From Candidatus Fibrimonadaceae bacterium (GTDB taxonomy: Bacteria; Fibrobacterota; Fibrobacteria; Fibrobacterales; Fibrobacteraceae): a stretch of 64,000 bases of DNA. The stretch lies in assembly GCA_031281265.1 (NCBI GenBank), contig JAITFO010000051.1:1-64000 (forward strand), read 5' to 3'. Below the pieces are notes generated by a model, which searched no databases, was not told where the DNA came from, and was given only the letters and a program-made list of their open reading frames with translations. This document shows positions 21,785 to 30,647 of the stretch, piece after piece; the first letter of the stretch is position 1; every line of letters begins with the position of its first letter. Position numbers and translations under genes: made by a program.

Positions 21785-22291
21785 ATGATGTATCAGAAAC
21801 TAGAAGGTTTAATAGCCAGCCTTGCCAAGGAAAATAGGGAAACTGCCCAGATATTAAAAGAGCTATCTAGGCACATGGGTGGCATAGACGATAACCAAGG
21901 TTATCACGCCGAGCAGTATTTTCAAAATGCGCTCTCGGAAAAGCCGATATTTGGCGGCGTTAAATACGATGTAATGGTTCCTAACTTAGCGCATAAAGAC
22001 AAGAATGGTGAAATAGAGTTCGATATAGCTTTGATTAACGGAGATTCCATAGCATTAATAGAGGTAAAAAATAGGATACATCCAAAGTTTGTCAGAGAAT
22101 TAGCGGAAAAAAGAATTGAAAAATTCAGGGAATTTTTTCCCAAATACAAGAAATTCAAAACTTATTTGGGCATAGCCGCTTTTTCCTTTGGCAAAAAAGT
22201 TACGGAAGAAGCCGAAAAATACGGCATAGGCCTAATCCGTCAAGTAGGCGATTCCGTAGAAATCAGAGCGGAGAGGCTAAAAATCTATTAA
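21785..22291 (+). CDS. PD-(D/E)XK nuclease-like protein
   Basis: 'EIEFDIALINGDSIALIEVKNRIHPKFV' resembles a PD-(D/E)XK core (D...EVK). Confidence 0.6.
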   Translation: MMYQKLEGLIASLAKENRETAQILKELSRHMGGIDDNQGYHAEQYFQNALSEKPIFGGVKYDVMVPNLAHKDKNGEIEFDIALINGDSIALIEVKNRIHPKFVRELAEKRIEKFREFFPKYKKFKTYLGIAAFSFGKKVTEEAEKYGIGLIRQVGDSVEIRAERLKIY

Positions 22292-22395
22292 TTCCCCCTT
22301 TTTTTGGTTAAATTCTGCAATTTCTGACCATTTTTTATAAAAAAATTATATATTTAATATATAGACCCTTATATTTACTAAAAAAAGAGGCTTTT

Positions 22396-23367
22396 ATGAA
22401 AAAACGGTGTTTTTATTTCGCTCTTTTGGCTTTATCTGCCTTTTTTGCTTTTTTAGCTGCTTGCGGAGAAGGCGAGCCTTTCAATCTCACTAACTCGAAC
22501 GAATGGCGACAGATACAAAGCGCAGTGGAAAATGTGACCGATACTGGCATACCTGCTTGCTACGAGGACCACAACGTTGGCCCAAAATGCCCAGAAGGAG
22601 GCATAGTCGTTCCAGAACCGCCATTGCCGCCCCAACCTCCTGTGACCCCTTCTTCCTCTTCATCCGAACCGACTATGCCGCCACAGCCGGGCACCTCATC
22701 TCAAAGCACTGGCACTAGTTCCGCAGGCGGCATTTCATCTGCTGGTGGTACCAGTTCTGCTGGCGGTGTCAGTTCTAGCGCAGCGGGGAGCAGTAGTTCT
22801 TTTGCGTTAGCTTGTGGTTCTGTTGCGCAATCAATAACATCTGGGTCTTATCCTACCTTACCCTCGGTGACTTGCAGCGGTGCTAATGTTCTTAGCAACC
22901 AAAGAACATTTACTCCAAATATAGCCGCAGCTGTCAATGCAACGGTCAGTAATGTAACAGTAAGAGCAACCGGTGGAAATTGCAGCGGTCAAGAAGCTCC
23001 CTGCGCTGGCACAATAACGGTTAACGCCGCTCCGAGCAGTTCAAGCACACCGCCAGCCACCCAAAGCAGTTCAAGCGCGGGTGGAAGCAACCCGCCGAAT
23101 CCTGGCGGGGGCAATAATGTTACTTTGAATTATGGTGAGACTTATATATTTGAAGTAGGAAAAACTTATAATTTAACTTGCGAGAAACCTGCCCGTACTC
23201 TTTATTGCTACTCAGTAGATGGTAGTGCTGGCTCGGTGACTGTTGGTACTAAGACTGTAGAAATACCTGGTTGGGCAACCTCTAGTAATATGGCTAATAA
23301 TTTTGGTACTTGTACAGATGGGCAATTAACAGTAACCAAAAATATTGGTTGTGCAAATAAATACTAA
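22396..23367 (+). CDS. Lipoprotein, paralog family member 3, with one Cys Ig-like repeat and a unique C-terminus
   Basis: Lipobox 'FLAACGEGEPFNL', 'EWRQIQSAVENVTDTGIPAC...CPEGGI', one repeat 'LACGSVAQSITSG...CAGTITVNA'. Confidence 0.8.
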   Translation: MKKRCFYFALLALSAFFAFLAACGEGEPFNLTNSNEWRQIQSAVENVTDTGIPACYEDHNVGPKCPEGGIVVPEPPLPPQPPVTPSSSSSEPTMPPQPGTSSQSTGTSSAGGISSAGGTSSAGGVSSSAAGSSSSFALACGSVAQSITSGSYPTLPSVTCSGANVLSNQRTFTPNIAAAVNATVSNVTVRATGGNCSGQEAPCAGTITVNAAPSSSSTPPATQSSSSAGGSNPPNPGGGNNVTLNYGETYIFEVGKTYNLTCEKPARTLYCYSVDGSAGSVTVGTKTVEIPGWATSSNMANNFGTCTDGQLTVTKNIGCANKY

Positions 23368-23410
23368 TGATGTACAGTAAGGACGTATTGCATACGCCAT
23401 AAAACAAACA

Positions 23411-23434
23411 GCCTCCCCAAGCGGGAGGTTTTTT
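23411..23434 (+). terminator. Rho-independent terminator
   Basis: GCCTCCCCAAGCGGGAGGTTTTTT. Confidence 0.85.
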
Positions 23435-23448
23435 GTATATTTATTTCT

Positions 23449-23694
23449 ATGCCAACTTTATTTTCTATTTTTGGGATTAGATTTTATGTCTTCACAGAAG
23501 AACACAAGCCTATCCATATCCATATTCGCAAGGGTAAAGCTAAGGCTAAGTTTGTATTGGAGCCAAATGTAAAGTTATTGGAGAATAAAGGTTTCAAAGA
23601 CCAAGAGATAAGTTTGGCAAAAAGTTTAGTAGAAGAGAATAAAGATATAATTATTGCTCATTGGAAAAATGCGGAAAACTTCAAAAAGGGTTAA
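23449..23694 (+). CDS. DUF4160-like protein
   Basis: 'FGIRFYVFTEEHKPIHIHIRKGKAKAKF' matches the DUF4160 pattern. Confidence 0.8.
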   Translation: MPTLFSIFGIRFYVFTEEHKPIHIHIRKGKAKAKFVLEPNVKLLENKGFKDQEISLAKSLVEENKDIIIAHWKNAENFKKG

Positions 23695-23700
23695 TTCTTA

Positions 23701-23936
23701 TGAAAGTTATTAAAATTTGGTTCTCAAAAGAGAATATTTTTTTGGAAAACGACAAGGGCGAGGTTATGAGTGCAGGGCTTTGGCGTTTTCCAAGATTAAA
23801 GCAAGCGAATAAACAACAGAGGAACAACTGGGAACAATTTCATGATGAGCTTCGTTGGGAAGCAATAGACGAAGATATTGGGCTAGAAAGTTTTAAATGG
23901 AATGAAAACGACAAAGAAATTGTAAGGTTCAAATAA
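23701..23936 (+). CDS. DUF2442-like protein, paired with the DUF4160 gene
   Basis: 'AGLWRFPRLKQANKQQRNNWEQFHDELRWEAIDEDIGLESF' resembles DUF2442; 6-nt gap from upstream ORF; M at 23701. Confidence 0.7.
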
Positions 23937-23996
23937 ACCCCCCCAGCAGGATGTTTTTTGTATAGTAGCCACTGATTAACTTTGAACTTCGCTGTG

Positions 23997-24084
23997 GCGT
24001 TCCCCCCGTTAGCCCTCCGGGCGGAAAAAACGGGGGGACGAATTGAGATTTTTATTAAAAGGTCTCAATTCAAGGGGGGAATGC
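23997..24084 (+). promoter_or_regulatory. Candidate trpE leader with competing hairpins
   Basis: CGTTCCCCCCGTT (23998-24010) complementary to AACGGGGGGACG (24029-24040); GAATTGAGA/TCTCAATTC (24040-24048/24063-24071); GCGTTCCCCCC (23997-24007) also complementary to GGGGGGAATGC (24074-24084) with one mismatch. Confidence 0.45.
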
Positions 24085-24137
24085 TGATTGGGCAAAATTG
24101 AGGTTGTGAGTTAAAGCATTTGCTATATTCTCAGCAA

Positions 24138-25568
24138 ATGGATTCTCTATATAAACGAATGCCTGTTGTCAAAAGCATACCGCAGGGCGGGTTAGACCCT
24201 CTTTCTGTTTTTAAAATACTTAAAAATTTAAGCCGCCAATGCTTTATACTGGAAAGCTTGGAAGACAAGGAAAAATGGGGACGCTACACATTTTTGGGTT
24301 ATGACCCCAAGATGGAAATATCTTGCTCAAATGGCAAACTCACCATAAAAAACGGAACCAATATCGATATAACCACAGACAACCCCGGCGAATACATAAA
24401 CCGGATAATAGAAGATAACAAAGCGCCCAAAATAGAAGGCTTGCCGCCCTTCACTGGCGGGCTTGTGGGATATTTTTCTTACGACTACATAAAATATTCC
24501 GAACCATCACTAAACCTAAACGCACAGGACAACGAGCATTTCAAAGATGTGGACTTAATGCTATTTGAAAAAATTGTGGCATTTGATTTATTAAAACAGG
24601 AAATCGTCCTCATCTCAAACATAAAAACAGACAACTTAGAAGAAAATAAACACCGCGCTTTGAGCGAGCTGGATTATTTGGCAAACGTATTGCAAAATGG
24701 CGAACCTGCAAACATACCGCCTCTATCCATAAAAAGCGAGTTCAGGGCATTGTTTGGCAAAGAGGAATTTTGCGCGATGGTGGAACGCGCCAGAAAATAT
24801 ATCTACGAAGGCGATATATTTCAGGTTGTGTTATCCAATAGGCTGGAAGCCGATATAGAAGGCAGCCTGTATGAAACATACAGCATTTTACGCAAAACAA
24901 ATCCCTCGCCTTACATGTTCTACTTTTCCAGCAGCGATATAGAGATTGCTGGCGCAAGCCCAGAAACCTTGGTAAAACTCCAAGACGGAATTCTGCACAC
25001 CTTTCCACTTGCAGGCTCAAGGCCACGGGGAAAAACACCTCAGGAAGACGAGGCTCTGGAAAAAGATTTGCTGGCAGACCCAAAGGAACTCTCGGAGCAC
25101 AATATGCTCGTGGATTTGGGGCGCAACGATTTGGGAAAGATAAGCAAATTCGGTACGGTGGAAGTTGAGAGATATAAAACCATAGAGAGATTTTCTCACA
25201 TAATGCACATAGGCTCAACGGTGCGCGGAGAAATTTTGCCATCCAAAAACGCTCTGGACGCGATAGATGCCGTGTTGCCAGCCGGTACGCTTTCCGGTGC
25301 GCCTAAGATAAGAGCCTGCGAGATAATAAACGAACTGGAAAACAACAAGAGGGGAATCTACGGCGGTGCAATAGGGTATATGGATTTTTCCGGCAATATG
25401 GATACCTGCATTGCAATCCGCATAGCTTTTAAAAAGAACGGAAAAGTTTTTGTGCGCTCCGGCGCGGGTATTGTTGCAGACAGCGTTCCAGAAAAGGAAT
25501 TTATTGAATGTGAAAATAAAATGAAAGCGGTTTTGAATGCTTTAAAGCAAGCGGCGGGGCAAGCATGA
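24138..25568 (+). CDS. trpE: Anthranilate synthase component I (TrpE/PabB family)
   Basis: 'YEGDIFQVVLSNRLEADIEG', 'IEIAGASPETLVKL', 'TFPLAGSRPRGKTPQEDEALEKDLLADPKELSEHNMLVDLGRNDLG', 'PAGTLSGAPKIRA'. Confidence 0.92.
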   Translation: MDSLYKRMPVVKSIPQGGLDPLSVFKILKNLSRQCFILESLEDKEKWGRYTFLGYDPKMEISCSNGKLTIKNGTNIDITTDNPGEYINRIIEDNKAPKIEGLPPFTGGLVGYFSYDYIKYSEPSLNLNAQDNEHFKDVDLMLFEKIVAFDLLKQEIVLISNIKTDNLEENKHRALSELDYLANVLQNGEPANIPPLSIKSEFRALFGKEEFCAMVERARKYIYEGDIFQVVLSNRLEADIEGSLYETYSILRKTNPSPYMFYFSSSDIEIAGASPETLVKLQDGILHTFPLAGSRPRGKTPQEDEALEKDLLADPKELSEHNMLVDLGRNDLGKISKFGTVEVERYKTIERFSHIMHIGSTVRGEILPSKNALDAIDAVLPAGTLSGAPKIRACEIINELENNKRGIYGGAIGYMDFSGNMDTCIAIRIAFKKNGKVFVRSGAGIVADSVPEKEFIECENKMKAVLNALKQAAGQA

Positions 25569-26134
25569 TTCTGTTGATAGATAATTACGACAGTTTTTCC
25601 TATAACCTGTTTCAGCTTATAGGGAGCATAAACACAGACATAAAAGTTATAAGGAACGATGCTATGAGCCTTCAGGAAATTGAGAAGCTCGCGCCGTCCC
25701 ATATTTTTCTTTCCCCAGGCCCCGGCAAGCCCAGCGATGCTGGCGTTTGTGTTGAAGCGTGCCGTTATTTTGCGGGTAAAATCCCGCTGTTTGGAGTGTG
25801 TTTGGGGCACCAAGCTATGTGCGAGGCTTTTGGGGCAACCGTTAGCTATGCAAAAACGCTCATGCACGGCAAATCCTCCGTTGTTTCCATAGACCGCTCG
25901 TGCAAGGTTTTTGAAGGCTTGCCGGAGAAAATTTCCGCAGCGCGGTACCATTCCCTTGCTACAGTAGAAAGCACAATGCCGGAATGCCTTATAACAACGG
26001 CAAGGACGGAAGACGGCGAAATAATGGGAGTTATGCACAAAAATTTCCAGATTTATGGAGTGCAATTCCACCCTGAATCCATATTGACGAGCGATGGCAA
26101 AAAAATAATTTCAAACTTTCTACATTCCATTTAG
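25565..26134 (+). CDS. trpG: Anthranilate synthase glutamine amidotransferase component (TrpG/PabA)
   Basis: 'LLIDNYDSFSYNLFQLIG', 'LSPGPGKPSDAGVC', 'PLFGVCLGHQAM', 'YGVQFHPESILT'. Confidence 0.93.
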   Translation: MILLIDNYDSFSYNLFQLIGSINTDIKVIRNDAMSLQEIEKLAPSHIFLSPGPGKPSDAGVCVEACRYFAGKIPLFGVCLGHQAMCEAFGATVSYAKTLMHGKSSVVSIDRSCKVFEGLPEKISAARYHSLATVESTMPECLITTARTEDGEIMGVMHKNFQIYGVQFHPESILTSDGKKIISNFLHSI

Positions 26135-26143
26135 AGGTCTTAT

Positions 26144-26683
26144 ATGAGGAATGGAAATCCGGGATTTTTTGCCGGTAAATTAGATGAGCTGGTTAGCTGG
26201 GGTCGCCTACATTCGCTTTGGCCTTTCCCCTATGGAACGGCTTGTTGCGCTATTGAATTTATGTCCACCGAATCCGCCCGCTACGACCTTTCACGCCTAG
26301 GTTCTGAGTTTGTGCGCTTTACCCCAAGGCAAGCGGATGTTTTGGCAGTTTCAGGAACAATAACATTTAAGCAAGCACCTATATTAAAACGGATTTATGA
26401 ACAGATGATGGAACCCAAGTGGGTAATCTCTATGGGGGCTTGTGCCTGCTCTGGAGGCTTCTACAATTGTTATTGCACCGTGCCAGGCATAGACCGCATT
26501 ATACCTGTTGATGTTTACATAGGAGGCTGCCCAAGCCGCCCCGAAGCCTTTTTTGACGCCATGCTGGACTTGCAGGAAAAGGTGAAAAATCAGTCTTATA
26601 TGCAAGAGAGAAAAAAGAAATTGATAGAGCAATGGGCAACCATCTTAGAGCGGATAGAGAAAAAAGTAGGGGATGAGGCATAA
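26144..26683 (+). CDS. nuoB: NADH-quinone oxidoreductase subunit B
   Basis: 'LWPFPYGTACCAIEFM', 'MGACACSGGFYNCYCTVPGIDRIIPVDVYIGGCPSRPEAFFD'. Confidence 0.93.
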   Translation: MRNGNPGFFAGKLDELVSWGRLHSLWPFPYGTACCAIEFMSTESARYDLSRLGSEFVRFTPRQADVLAVSGTITFKQAPILKRIYEQMMEPKWVISMGACACSGGFYNCYCTVPGIDRIIPVDVYIGGCPSRPEAFFDAMLDLQEKVKNQSYMQERKKKLIEQWATILERIEKKVGDEA

Positions 26684-26684
26684 C

Positions 26685-27209
26685 ATGGATGAAATCTCGG
26701 TTTTGCAAGAAAAATTTGGTGCGGAGCAAGATGCTCGCGCAGTTGATAAATGCGTGATAATAGCAGCAGAAAAATTAACCGATGCCGTAAAGTTCTTGAA
26801 AGAGGAAGCATCTTTTGATGTGTTGATAGATATTGTTGGCGTGGATTATCTCGGTATGGAAAATCACAACGCACCGCGCTTTGCCGTTATATATTGCCTT
26901 AAGAACACTAAAAACATGGTTCGTTTGCGCTTGAAGGTTCAAGTTGACGAAGGGAAAAAAATCCCGACTATAAGCAAAATTTATCCCATCGCAGATTGGC
27001 AGGAGCGCGAGGTTTGGGATCAGTATGGAATTTCCTTTGAAGGTCATCATAATCTTAAAAGGCTTTTGAATCACGTTGATTTTGAAGGGCATCCGCTTCG
27101 CAAGGATTACCCAGCTAAAAAGCGGCAATGGCTCTCTGAAAATGATAAAATGCTAGACCAACTTGAAGAACGTTTAGAGACTCTGGGCTATAAAGTTGTA
27201 GAGGCATAA
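26685..27209 (+). CDS. nuoC: NADH-quinone oxidoreductase subunit C
   Basis: 'FDVLIDIVGVDYLG', 'DWQEREVWDQYGISFEGHHNLKRLLNHVDFEGHPLRKDYP'. Confidence 0.93.
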   Translation: MDEISVLQEKFGAEQDARAVDKCVIIAAEKLTDAVKFLKEEASFDVLIDIVGVDYLGMENHNAPRFAVIYCLKNTKNMVRLRLKVQVDEGKKIPTISKIYPIADWQEREVWDQYGISFEGHHNLKRLLNHVDFEGHPLRKDYPAKKRQWLSENDKMLDQLEERLETLGYKVVEA

Positions 27210-27211
27210 AA

Positions 27212-28387
27212 ATGAAAGCAGCAATACTCACAAATGAATACCCACCAAATATCTACGGTGGAGCAGGTATCCACGTAGATTTTTTGACAAGGGAACTGAA
27301 AAATTTATGCGAAGTTTCTGTGCATTGCTTTGCAGATTTTTCGCCGCGCCCGTTTGGGGAATTTGAAGACCCAAAGTTCAAAAAAATCCTTGACCCTCTG
27401 GACATAAATCTGCAATGGATTTCCGCTATGCGTGGCATAGACATTGTGCATTGTCACACTTGGTATTCCCATTTTGCTGGGACGCTGGCAAGTCGCTTAT
27501 ACCAGGTACCGCTTGTGCTAACAACCCATTCTCTTGAGCCTCACCGCCCCTGGAAAGCCGAACAACTCGGAGCTGGTGGCTATGCCATGAGCTGTTGGAT
27601 AGAACGCACCGCATATAAAAACGCAGATGGGATAATTGCCGTAAGCGAAAGAATGAAACACAACGTAGTTAGCCTTTACGAAGTTGACGAAAGCAGAGTA
27701 AAGGTGATTTACAACGGCATAGATCCTGAATTTTATAGCCCCACTTTTGATGAAGCTATTTTGCAGAAATACGGCATAGACCCTAAAAGACCCTTTGTGC
27801 TTTTTGTAGGCAGAATAACCAGGCAAAAAGGTATCTCCCAGTTGATACAGGCAATTCCTCAAATAGATAAAAACGCACAGGTTGTTCTCTGCGCTGGCGC
27901 ACCGGACACTCCTGAGATAGCGCAGGAATGCAAAGACTTGATAGACAAGGCTAGGGAAAAGCGTGATGGCATAATTTGGATTCAGGAGATGCTTCCGCAC
28001 ACGGAGCTAAGGGTGCTTTACAGCCATTCTGCGGTGTTTGCAACCCCATCGCTTTACGAACCTTTTGGTATAATAAATTTGGAAGCCATGGCATGCGGGA
28101 CGCCTGTTGTGGGCAGCAATGTAGGCGGGATTCCAGAGATAGTTGTTGAAGGCGAAACTGGATATTTGGTTCCTCTAGAACAGGTATCGGAAACAGACTT
28201 CTCGCCCAAAGACCCTAAAAAATTTCAAAGCGACTTTGCGGAGAAGCTCAATTTATTCCTCACAAATCCCGATATTTCCAAGAAAATGGGCGAAGCCTCT
28301 AGAAAACGGGCAGGAGCGGTATTCAGCTGGAAAAGCATTGCAAAGCAAACCGTGGACTTTTATGGGGAACTTGCAGGCAAAAGGTGA
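27212..28387 (+). CDS. Glycogen synthase of the short (actinobacterial/archaeal-like GT4) type
   Basis: 'LTNEYPPNIYGGAGIHVDFLTREL', 'HCHTWYSHFAGTLA', 'FVGRITRQKGISQLI', 'YEPFGIINLEAMACGTPVVGSNVGGIPEIV'. Confidence 0.85.
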   Translation: MKAAILTNEYPPNIYGGAGIHVDFLTRELKNLCEVSVHCFADFSPRPFGEFEDPKFKKILDPLDINLQWISAMRGIDIVHCHTWYSHFAGTLASRLYQVPLVLTTHSLEPHRPWKAEQLGAGGYAMSCWIERTAYKNADGIIAVSERMKHNVVSLYEVDESRVKVIYNGIDPEFYSPTFDEAILQKYGIDPKRPFVLFVGRITRQKGISQLIQAIPQIDKNAQVVLCAGAPDTPEIAQECKDLIDKAREKRDGIIWIQEMLPHTELRVLYSHSAVFATPSLYEPFGIINLEAMACGTPVVGSNVGGIPEIVVEGETGYLVPLEQVSETDFSPKDPKKFQSDFAEKLNLFLTNPDISKKMGEASRKRAGAVFSWKSIAKQTVDFYGELAGKR

Positions 28388-28451
28388 ATTACCCTTGACA
28401 ATACAGATTTTTTTTTTTATATTTTGAATACATTTTCAACCAGAGGACACT

Positions 28452-28661
28452 GTGATAGGAGTAACTGTAAAGCCCAATGAACCTTTTGAAAAAGCATTGA
28501 AGAGATTCACAAAATCTTGCGAAAAGAACGGTATAATTTCCGATGTTAAACAACATCAGCGTTTTGAAAAACCATCTGAAAAAAAGAAACGTATTCACAC
28601 GGCAACTCGCCGCAAACAGCTAAAAGAACTCGCTGAACAGCATAAAAAGCGTCTATATTGA
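28452..28661 (+). CDS. rpsU: 30S ribosomal protein S21
   Basis: 'MIGVTVKPNEPFEKALKRFTKSCEKNGIISDVKQHQRFEKPSEKKKR'. Confidence 0.93.
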   Translation: MIGVTVKPNEPFEKALKRFTKSCEKNGIISDVKQHQRFEKPSEKKKRIHTATRRKQLKELAEQHKKRLY

Positions 28662-29452
28662 TGACTCGTTTTATAGATACCCACTGCCACATAGATACTA
28701 TTTTAGAGAAAACCGGAGGCACGCCAGCGGCTTTATTTGAACAAATAACCCCTGACCTAGAAGCTATTGTCCATATAGCCTGTGACCCAAGGGATTTTGC
28801 CTGGGGCAGGGAATTTCTGCTGAGAGGGGACATAAACGGAGTTAAAATTTACGGGGCTTTTGGAGTGCATCCTTTGAACGCAGAGAAGTTTTGCGAGCAA
28901 GCTGAGACGGAAATTCTTGAATACCTAAAACTGCCCAATGCGCTTGCCCTTGGCGAAATTGGGCTTGACTACCATTACCCCAATTATAGCCCGGACTTGC
29001 AGAAGAGGGTCTTTATAAGGCAGCTGGAGATGGGGCTGGAATTGAATAAGCCTTTTGTATTTCACACACGCGAAGCGGATGACGATACCTTTGAAATTTT
29101 GCAAAAGATAGACAGCGAAAAAGTTAAAGCGCATATACATTGCTACACAGGCTCGGCGAGTTTTGCACAAAAAATTTTGGCATTAAAAGGTACCTATTTT
29201 TTTGGCTTTACAGGAGCTGTGACCTTCAATAAAACCGCAACCATAAGGGAAGCCGCCGCTGCCATCCCCTTAGATAAAATACTTTTAGAAACCGATGCTC
29301 CCTACCTTGCTCCCGTGCCTTTCAGAGGCAAGGTCTGTACCCCAGCTATGATTCCAAACACCGCTCAGGTTCTAGCGGGCATAAAAAACATTTCGCTCGA
29401 TGATTTGTTTAAGGCATGCAGGCAAAACACGGAAAGGATGTACGGGATTTAA
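28658..29452 (+). CDS. TatD-family DNase
   Basis: 'FIDTHCHID', 'GEIGLDYHYPNYSPDLQKRVFIRQLEMGLELNKPFVFHTREADDD', 'LLETDAPYLAPVPFRGK'. Confidence 0.93.
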   Translation: MMTRFIDTHCHIDTILEKTGGTPAALFEQITPDLEAIVHIACDPRDFAWGREFLLRGDINGVKIYGAFGVHPLNAEKFCEQAETEILEYLKLPNALALGEIGLDYHYPNYSPDLQKRVFIRQLEMGLELNKPFVFHTREADDDTFEILQKIDSEKVKAHIHCYTGSASFAQKILALKGTYFFGFTGAVTFNKTATIREAAAAIPLDKILLETDAPYLAPVPFRGKVCTPAMIPNTAQVLAGIKNISLDDLFKACRQNTERMYGI

Positions 29453-29799
29453 TCGTCGTCGTCATCGTCTGGGAATAATTTAAAGAAGGCTTTTCTCTGT
29501 TCTTCAAATAGGTGCAACGCTTGCTTTTGCTCAAATTGCTCCCTATCTATGTTTTGCATAAAGAAAGGCTCCAGCACAAAGCTTCGCTTTGTTATCTGGT
29601 CTTTTATCTCCAGAGCCGCATCAAAATTTGACCATAAAATAAATATGCTGCCCAGCGGCATCTGCGCAAAGATATTTATGTCTGCAAATACCGCCTTGTC
29701 TGCGGAGAGTTCCTGATTATTATTAGAAACAGAATCGGAGACTGCTTGTGCAAAAGCCAAGGAAGTCACCAAGATAATAAAAATAAGGAAACGCATCAT
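29449..29799 (-). CDS. Small exported protein of unknown function with poly-Asp C-terminus
   Basis: Signal peptide 'MMRFLIFIILVTSLAFAQA'; ends 'LFPDDDDDD'. Confidence 0.6.
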   Translation of the reverse strand: MMRFLIFIILVTSLAFAQAVSDSVSNNNQELSADKAVFADINIFAQMPLGSIFILWSNFDAALEIKDQITKRSFVLEPFFMQNIDREQFEQKQALHLFEEQRKAFFKLFPDDDDDD

Positions 29800-30032
29800 T
29801 CCAACAAACTCTCCATAAGAATTTAAATTAACCAAGGTTTGAACGAATGGATATACAGGCACCATAAACTTATCAGGAGGGGAGCGATAGAGTTCTATTA
29901 GGATTTACCCTGCCTATCCGGTATATAATATAGATTTTTTTTTGACTCTTTGTCAATTCTTTTAAATTTTTTACAAAAAAATTACGTAAAATCGTCAAAA
30001 ATACGCCCTTTTAGTTTACTACATTCCAAACG

Positions 30033-30647
30033 ATGCCCATTATTATAGTTGACTACGGGGCGGGTAATTTAACCTCCGTTTATAATGCTTTAAGTTATTT
30101 GAACATAAAAAGCAAGATTTCCCATAATCCTACGGAAATAGAGAATGCAGAAAAAGTTATATTTCCGGGCGTTGGTGCTGCAAAAAATGCGATGGAAACC
30201 CTGAACAGAACCGGTATAGGAGAAGCCATTAAAAGTTCGGTTAAAAAGGGAACTCCGGTTTTAGGCATTTGCATAGGCTGCCAAATCATCTTGGAGAGCA
30301 GCGAAGAAGATGGGGGAGTTCAGTGCCTTGGGATTTTGCAGGGGAGTGCGGTGAAATTCAAAGCTGAACCTAATTTAAAAATTCCCCATATAGGTTGGAA
30401 CCAAGTCCATTTTGCAAAAGAACATCCTATTTTCAAAGACATCCCTGATAACTCAAATTTTTATTTTGTGCATTCCTACCATCCCAGCCCGGGCAAAGAA
30501 TCTTTTTTAACTTATGGAGCCTGCACCTACGGCTCCCAGACCTTTCCTTGCATCATAGGAAAAGACAATCTAATAGCCACTCAGTTCCATTTGGAAAAAA
30601 GCGGTGAGATAGGATTAAAGGTACTCGGTAATTTCAGCAAGGTTTAG
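30033..30647 (+). CDS. hisH: Imidazole glycerol phosphate synthase glutamine amidotransferase subunit
   Basis: 'IIVDYGAGNLTSVYNAL', 'VIFPGVGAAKNAM', 'PVLGICIGCQIIL', 'FYFVHSYH', 'ATQFHLEKSG'. Confidence 0.93.
   Translation: MPIIIVDYGAGNLTSVYNALSYLNIKSKISHNPTEIENAEKVIFPGVGAAKNAMETLNRTGIGEAIKSSVKKGTPVLGICIGCQIILESSEEDGGVQCLGILQGSAVKFKAEPNLKIPHIGWNQVHFAKEHPIFKDIPDNSNFYFVHSYHPSPGKESFLTYGACTYGSQTFPCIIGKDNLIATQFHLEKSGEIGLKVLGNFSKV

Noticed and set aside
18140-23940. Integron/superintegron cassette array
   Set aside because: Small TA-like cargo fits, but I see no integrase and no attC-like sites with GTTRRRY cores; the repeats seen are terminators and one 24-mer
23940-24140. Classical trp attenuator with Trp-rich leader peptide
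   Set aside because: No short ORF with tandem TGG codons found before trpE; only the stem structures are reported
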